Shown here: piece by piece, positions 49,501-64,000 of the stretch
Layout of the letters: the number at the start of each line of letters is the position of its first letter
How positions within the stretch are numbered: the first letter of the stretch is position 1
From: Hydra vulgaris
Taxonomy: Eukaryota > Cnidaria > Hydrozoa > Anthoathecata > Hydridae
Length of the DNA: 64,000 nt
Assembly: GCF_038396675.1 (NCBI RefSeq)
Contig: NC_088932.1
Span: forward strand, 25,667,001-25,731,000
Direction: 5' to 3'
Program-made: the position numbers and the translations under genes
The notes under the pieces: model-generated
The model's database searches: none
The model's input: only the letters and a program-made list of their open reading frames with translations
Told to the model about the DNA's origin: nothing

Positions 49501-50096
49501 AAAAATGAAGTGTTAAACAAACAAAAAAGGTAAACAAATTGTCCTTCTAAAATCTAAAAATGCGAGGAAAAACATATTACGCAAATCGAACAGGGACTTT
49601 GATGTAGATTTTAACAAAATAGCAAATGATGCTTCTGCTAATTGTTACTCACTAGAGTTTACAGAAGAATTGAAAACTGTTTCTTTTAGCGTTATTCAAA
49701 ATGCGAGTGTCGGTGATTATGTTCTTTGCGAGGTTTGTAGTAAAAACACCATTTCTTATTATGTAGGCATAGTGCAGAAAGAAATAGACACAAATTTTGA
49801 TGTAGAGGTCAGCTTCCTGAAAATCTAAAATTAATGACATTCGTAGTGTGAATATTAATGATATAAAAGCAGTCCTGCCTCAACCGCTTGCTGGAACAAC
49901 ATCAAGAACAAAAGCTGAAATCATTTTCCAAGTGAACTTTAGCATCTTAAATGTAAAACAATTTTTTTCTTTTTTTAACAAAAAAATTTTAATTCTTAAA
50001 ATGTAATCTTAATTTGATTGAAAAAGGTATTGATAATTTGATTTTTATTCTTTCTATTATTCACCTCTCTAAGGGGGCCACTTTAGGCGAGGAGGC

Positions 50097-50275
50097 TACG
50101 CATTATTTTTTCATTTTTAAATATTTTTTTTTTAACTCGAAAACAAGAACCTTTACGATAAAGGCCCGCTGCGTGGAGAAACTGAGTTGAGCGTGGTACT
50201 TCCAGGGACGTTGAACTTGGAACCTCTCGCTTAGAAGCCAAGCACTCTACCACTATGCCACTGCTGCGTTTTATA
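50097..50275 (-). mobile_element. tRNA-derived SINE inserted in transposon 4
   Basis: The minus strand reads GCAGTGGCATAGTGGTAGAG (box A-like), CTTGGCTTCTAAGCGAG and GAGGTTCCAAGTTC (box B-like). A non-tRNA body follows, ending in a T/A-rich tail. It resembles a tRNA pseudogene head but has a SINE-like body. Confidence 0.7.
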
Positions 50276-50419
50276 TAAACTAAACTTAACTTTAATATCA
50301 AAATTTGCTCAAATTAATATTTAATTAGATTTGGAGTCGTTTTTATATAGTCTCGCGTCTTCCCCAAATGTCCCGCTTCTCCCGCACACGTGTCCCACTT
50401 CTCCCTTTTTACCCCTATA

Positions 50420-50885
50420 GCAGGGTTCTTTTTAAACTAAAAAATATATACTTTATTAAAACATTCTGTCAATCTTAGGGGATGGATTTGGTGCCCCAAA
50501 TACTGCTTTATTTGTTAAAACTAGTTGGTTCAACTCAAAGATCAAATAAAAACAGATATTGTAATTAGCCTGAAAAAAAAATTCGTGTCCCACTTTCCGC
50601 TATAAATGTTATTTTATACTATTGCATGTGTTTATTTGATACTATAGTATATGTTATTTTATATATTGTATATATTATATGTTATTTTACACTATTGGGA
50701 ATTTTATTAGTGGAAGAAGATGAAAAAAAAAAAAGTGTTGTACCTTGCAGCAGTTTATTTATTATTCATTTATATTCAGATGTATGAGGTTTATATTATT
50801 TTTTTTTACATACTAGAATAAAGCTCAGCCCAGGGATTTTCATCACTTGTTTTACATTTGATTTTCAACAATTGTTTATATATAT
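50420..50885. other. Spacer between transposon 4 and a (TA)n tract
   Basis: No gene was recognised. A stray TGTCCCACTTTCCGC at about 50586 resembles the motif of transposon 4, although it lies just outside the element. Confidence 0.4.
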
Positions 50886-50888
50886 ATC

Positions 50889-51207
<319 letters not shown>

Positions 51208-52547
51208 AAATCCATCTATCTATCAAAAAAGCTTTTTATGGTTCTCTCATCTCCCTTCTAAAGTAATCTTATTTGACCTTAAAAATATTGCTTTTACTCC
51301 GCCCGAAGACGCCACGGCAATTTTTTGAATGGTCTGTTTAAGCTGATGCGCGCAGAAACCTATATGTTTTGTTTGTTTTGCCAACATTACTTTCCATGTA
51401 AACATTCAAATTTGTAGACTCCTGGTTAAGGGTTGTTGTTAAAGCTTATTTTTTATTGTAGTAGTCTTTAGTAATTTAAATACAGGGATTAACTCCGCGC
51501 TTTTAAAAATCTTTTCCAGTTGAATACTTATGTATTAAACAATAGTTTATATACTATTCGGGTTTTTCTTGGTGTAGAAAACTGTGTTCTTCATCTCTTT
51601 AAATGTCTCACAAATCTTTTTCGCAAAGCTTCTTTAGATACTATTATAAAAGTATGAAACTTACCTATAGTGTAAAGAATGTGTGATTGCAATACATAAA
51701 ATTGTAAGAAATGTTTAAACGCATGTGTAATGTAGGAGAAACCAGGTACACCTCAGACAGTTTTACGAAAGCTGATTTTATGTAATAATCATTACTTTTT
51801 CAACAAGCTAGAACTTTTAGATGGTTTAATTACATCATACCTTACTTTATTATTACTGATCTACCCTAATGTCGTCCTCGATGTTTAGTGTTTAATTTCC
51901 ATGGAGCACCTTTTGGAAATGGATAAATTTGTTGTGAGATTTCATGTGATAGCTATAAGCTTTTTTTTTTTTTGCAAAATCGAGAGGAACCCTGAAAACT
52001 GTCTACCGCTTTTTGAAAATAAAAAAGACCTAAAAATTTCCCGATTGAAACTTGCCGACTAGCCGTCTTCTTTAAAAAACCGACTTTAAGTTAAAAATAG
52101 CCTGTTTGTAGTCTACCCTAATAGGATTGAAAAAAAAAAAATTAGTTCATAAATACTTAGAGAAAACTGGAGTAAAATGGGGTACTTAAGGAAAAAGCCC
52201 TTCTAGAGTAACAAAAATTATCAAAATCAATACAAACTTACTTGAAAATAAAAGAATACAACATTGAAAATATTGTAACAAAGCAAGATTGCCATAGATG
52301 CAATTTTTTTAATTCATTAAAAAAATTACATTCTATGTAAACTTAAAAAAACTATATACAATTATCCCATTTTGCCCCATGCTTGGGGGGAAATGGGGTC
52401 ATGAGATTAACTTGTGTAACTAAATTATTCACAATTTTCACAACATTTATTGTGAGCTCCTCACAATAAATGTTGTGCCTTCATTTGTTAATTTTTTTAA
52501 AAATTTTTCACTGTTTGGCTTTTTTGGGCTTGGGATGTTTTTTTTTC

Positions 52548-52729
52548 TACACACGTTTTATTGGTATCTGTTTTGGGACTGGCATGACTCCACAAACCAT
52601 GTGAAGAAACGTCATCTCGTATCGCGTTTTTTCAAGTCCAATTATTTGCGGTAACTTCATTTTATTGAGGAACGCACTTTTTGGCATCATCCCATAGTTT
52701 CTTAAACTTAAAGCGATTCGAAAATAGAA
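52548..52729 (-). pseudogene. Unidentified ORF fragment in the left palindrome arm
   Basis: A minus frame reads RIALSLRNYGMMPKSAFLNK, then MKLPQIIGLEKTRYEMTFLH and CGVMPVPKQIPIKRV before a stop at 52548. I do not recognise it. The right arm retains only the part from RYEMTFLH onward, so the 323-bp difference cuts through this frame. It is possibly transposase-derived. Confidence 0.4.
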
Positions 52730-53010
52730 ATTAAAAAAAAAAAACTTTCCGCATCTGAAAACGACCTTCGAATTTGGTAAAGTTTAAGTTTTATGAATTA
52801 TAAAAGTTTATGTGATTTTTTATAGTAGTGTTTTCGATTATCCTTTCTTCTGAATTTCTTAAGTATAAAATATACTTTACATACTTTTTAGTTTTAAAAA
52901 TATACTTTAATATAAAAATGTCTAATTTCAAACGTTTACAAGCACTATGTTAAGGTACGCATGCGTTAAAAAATACAAAAAAGCTTTTTAGTTTTAAAAA
53001 GACTGCAGTT

Positions 53011-53012
<2 letters not shown>

Positions 53013-53102
<90 letters not shown>
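53013..53102. repeat. (TA)n at the palindrome centre
   Basis: About 90 bp of TA flanked by mirrored AAGAACTGCAGTC. Confidence 0.95.
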
Positions 53103-53106
<4 letters not shown>

Positions 53107-54556
53107 AACTGCAGTCTTTTTAAAAACAAAAAGCTTTTTTGTATTTTTTAACGCATGCGTACCTTAACACGATACGAGATGACGTTTCTTCACATGGTTT
53201 GTGGAGTCATGCCAGTCCCAAAACAGATACCAATAAAACGTGTGTAGAAAAAAAAAACATCCCAAGCCCAAAAAAGCCAAACAGTGAAAAATTTTTAAAA
53301 AAATTAACAAATGAAGGCACAACATTTATTGTGAGGAGCTCACAATAAATGTTGTGAAAATTGTGAATAATTTAGTTACACAAGTTAATCTCATGACCCC
53401 ATTTCCCCCCAAGCATGGGGCAAAATGGGATAATTGTATACAGTTTTTTTAAGTTTACATAGAATGTAATTTTTTTAATGAATTAAAAAAATTGCATCTA
53501 TGGCAATCTTGCTTTGTTACAATATTTTCAATGTTGTATTCTTTTATTTTCAAGTAAGTTTGTATTGATTTTGATAATTTTTGTTACTCTAGAAGGGCTT
53601 TTTCCTTAAGTACCCCATTTTACTCCAGTTTTCTCTAAGTATTTATGAACTAATTTTTTTTTTTTTCAATCCTATTAGGGTAGACTACAAACAGGCTATT
53701 TTTAACTTAAAGTCGGTTTTTTAAAGAAGACGGCTAGTCGGCAAGTTTCAATCGGGAAATTTTTAGGTCTTTTTTATTTTTAAAAAGCGGTAGACAGTTT
53801 TCAGGGTTCCTCTCGATTTTGCAAAAAAAAAAAAAGCTTATAGCTATCACATGAAATCTCACAACAAATTTATCCATTTCCAAAAGGTGCTCCATGGAAA
53901 TTAAACACTAAACATCGAGGACGACATTAGGGTAGATCAGTAATAATAAAGTAAGGTATGATGTAATTAAACCATCTAAAAGTTCTAGCTTGTTGAAAAA
54001 GTAATGATTATTACATAAAATCAGCTTTCGTAAAACTGTCTGAGGTGTACCTGGTTTCTCCTACATTACACATGCGTTTAAACATTTCTTACAATTTTAT
54101 GTATTGCAATCACACATTCTTTACACTATAGGTAAGTTTCATACTTTTATAATAGTATCTAAAGAAGCTTTGCGAAAAAGATTTGTGAGACATTTAAAGA
54201 GATGAAGAACACAGTTTTCTACACCAAGAAAAACCCGAATAGTATATAAACTATTGTTTAATACATAAGTATTCAACTGGAAAAGATTTTTAAAAGCGCG
54301 GAGTTAATCCCTGTATTTAAATTACTAAAGACTACTACAATAAAAAATAAGCTTTAACAACAACCCTTAACCAGGAGTCTACAAATTTGAATGTTTACAT
54401 GGAAAGTAATGTTGGCAAAACAAACAAAACATATAGGTTTCTGCGCGCATCAGCTTAAACAGACCATTCAAAAAATTGCCGTGGCGTCTTCGGGCGGAGT
54501 AAAAGCAATATTTTTAAGGTCAAATAAGATTACTTTAGAAGGGAGATGAGAGAACC

Positions 54557-54990
54557 ATTGAGGATTCAATATAACCAGTGTTCTTCAAAAAACTGCAATT
54601 TGAATGAAAATGACGGTGATTATGCCACATCATGTTAAACTAAAAAATAATATAAAATTAGCTAAATGAAATAAAAAATAAAGTTTCTCAAATAATGAAT
54701 TCGTAAAAATTACAAATTATAGTGCGGTGTTATACGTAGAACGAACTGTTGCAACTATTATCAAGAAATAACTAAAAAGATATAAATATTTATTGAAAAA
54801 TAAAAGCGGAACATTTTTACAAAATATAAAAAATAATTTCTTTATTTATAAAAAATTTAATTACCGACTTTTAAGCCCAAAATTAAACCTTAAATTTTAT
54901 AGAAATATAATAACTTAAGCTGCGACAAAAAGTTTAAAAAAAAAAAAAAAAAAAGTTAAATATTTAGACAATCAGTTATAGCAAATCAAA
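54557..54990. other. Spacer between the palindrome and the SHC-like gene
   Basis: AT-rich, with a poly-A run at 54938-54954. It probably includes the 3' UTR of the SHC-like gene. Confidence 0.4.
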
Positions 54991-54992
54991 AA

Positions 54993-63249
<8,257 letters not shown>

Positions 63250-63379
63250 CTGTAAATCTATAAAAATACAAGAATTAAAAAAATATATATTCAACTCTTT
63301 TAAATGTTGTTTAAATTACATGTAATATTTATACATGTAGATATGCATTACAGCTACATATAATATGTAGAAGATGAAC

Positions 63380-63380
<1 letters not shown>

Positions 63381-63462
<82 letters not shown>

Positions 63463-63465
63463 TCA
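63381..63465. repeat. (TA)n microsatellite
   Basis: Flanked by a diverged duplication of TACATGTAATATnTATnnATGTAGATATG at about 63317-63346 and 63489-63520. Confidence 0.9.
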
Positions 63466-63621
63466 ACACTTTTAAATATTATCTAAACTACATGTAATAT
63501 GTATTATATATAGATATGTATTACAATTACATGTAAATGTATTTATCTTTAAGTATTTCTTTTTTGTATACAATTTTATTAAAAAAAGCAACTGAAATCT
63601 TTATTTGAATTAAGTAGGTAA

Positions 63622-63765
63622 TGTTTTTCTATTATTCATTCTTGCTCTCATAAAAACGTCTCTTATTTCAAAACCATAAACGGAAACTGCTGCTTCAGTA
63701 ACCTCTTTTACAGCTCTTTCACAAGATTGCATGTGATTTAGGGATTTGGCATGTAAACACTTGTT
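63622..63765 (-). pseudogene. Short coding fragment, unidentified
   Basis: The minus strand reads NKCLHAKSLNHMQSCERAVK, then EVTEAAVSVYGFEIRDVFM and a stop at about 63622. It is coherent and coding-like, but a stop precedes it. I do not recognise the family with certainty; it is probably another transposon piece and is not part of SHC. Confidence 0.35.
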
Positions 63766-64000
63766 CCGATGTTATTTCTTTCTCTCAATCTATTAGCTCT
63801 TTGATAAATAAAGTTTCTGTATTGAGAAAAACCTTTTTTCTTTGATCTTACAGCTGTGTCTCCAAACTGCAAGGTTTTCCTTATATCTTAAATTGTCTTA
63901 ACAGCAAACGTTCTTTATCTGAGCATTATAAAAGAGTTAAAATCAAGGATTCCGAGTGAGCAAAACAAGCTTTGTTATTAAAGTATTGTGTCAAAATATT

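Larger units (their letters stand above)
47714..49835 (+). pseudogene. Tigger-like transposase 4, catalytic triad lost
   Basis: It starts at MPRVDK with an early stop. It then shows a Psq-type HTH (GISLREAAYSAGISKSALHR) and a CENPB-like segment (AGRDWLTRFLKRNPKLSVRK). The core survives in pieces: FNLDKTGFTT (first Asp kept), LLIMYNHKSHL (second Asp changed to Tyr) and QPLNRSVFGP (third Asp changed to Asn). The C-terminal block SVGDYVLCEV...YYVGIVQKE matches the VEDFVLVKF...YVGQICEE block of transposase 1. Many frameshifts are present. It is an old, certainly inactive copy. Confidence 0.85.
46912..50415 (+). mobile_element. Tigger-like DNA transposon 4, complete ends
   Basis: 3504 bp with a left TIR GGGGAGAGTGGGGAGAAGTG and a mirrored right end (GGGGTAAAAAGGGAGAAGTG), flanked by TA. 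The motif GAAGTGGGAC is repeated after 16 bp at the left end. It recurs internally (GAGTGGGACA and TGTCCCACTTCTCC, 47273-47312) and twice at the right end. It contains a dead transposase, two tandem repeats and a SINE insertion (50097-50275). Confidence 0.9.
51240..54556. repeat. Giant near-perfect palindrome around a (TA)n centre
   Basis: The left arm 51240-53017 and right arm 53098-54556 are reverse complements, with a handful of differences (for example one A/G near 52351 against 53440, and homopolymer length changes). The left arm has about 323 bp (52625-52948) that the right arm lacks. Each arm holds a transposon-end-like GGAGAAACCAGGTACACCTC next to TA (51735 and mirrored at 54065), TTTTGCCCCATGC-type motifs and an 18-bp nested hairpin (52439-52477 and mirrored at 53318-53356). 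The arms extend about 490 bp outside those ends. Confidence 0.9.

Noticed and set aside
50200..50275. tRNA gene on the minus strand
   Set aside because: The T-arm is followed by SINE-like body sequence and no matching acceptor stem was seen.
51735..54065. The palindrome is simply a foldback transposon with TIRs at 51735 and 54065
   Set aside because: The inverted identity continues about 490 bp outside these ends on both sides.
63622..63765. PTB domain exon of the SHC-like gene
   Set aside because: The peptide has none of the SHC PTB wording and is preceded and followed by stops.

Overview
This window is AT-rich animal DNA with multi-exon genes, GT-AG introns, long (TA)n microsatellites and dense transposon debris. 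The mix (several Tigger/jerky-like DNA transposons, Mutator-like and THAP transposases, CR1/Jockey-group LINEs, tRNA-derived SINEs) and the style of the two host genes suggest a cnidarian, most likely Hydra. That identification is inference from family content. No search was run.

Two conserved host genes are readable, both on the minus strand. A GAS2-like cytoskeletal linker occupies 41853 to 32078 in six phase-consistent exons (CH domain, a GAR-like domain split over two exons, a Ser/Lys-rich tail). The 3' part of a SHC-type adaptor lies at 63249 to 54993 in four exons, with a split SH2 domain and a YENL Grb2-type site. Its PTB-coding 5' part would lie beyond the right edge. The introns of both genes are full of transposons.

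Left part (1-17500): a LINE end abutting a broken Tigger-like element; a second Tigger-like pseudogene; a 3.8 kb element with about 320 bp terminal inverted repeats carrying a hAT-like multi-exon transposase of a family I cannot name; a small non-autonomous element; a LINE endonuclease fragment; and a Mutator-like gene fused to an Ulp1-type protease. Middle (17500-32000): a MITE between two (TA)n tracts; a striking array of 24-nt microexon-like units (18163-19037); a Mutator-like pseudogene; a THAP gene whose middle exon is inverted between two (TA)n tracts; LINE and SINE fragments and tandem repeats. Right part (32000-64000): the two host genes, two more Tigger-like elements, two further copies of the hAT-like family, a 3.3 kb near-perfect palindrome centred on (TA)n, foldback MITEs, a LINE and a mariner pseudogene.

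The best candidates for something undescribed are the microexon array, the long-TIR hAT-like element family, and the shared end architecture of the Tigger-like elements (GGGGAGA ends followed by a family-specific motif repeated every 16-17 bp). The (TA)n tracts repeatedly sit at inversion, palindrome and transposon boundaries, so some structure could be either real rearrangement or assembly error.
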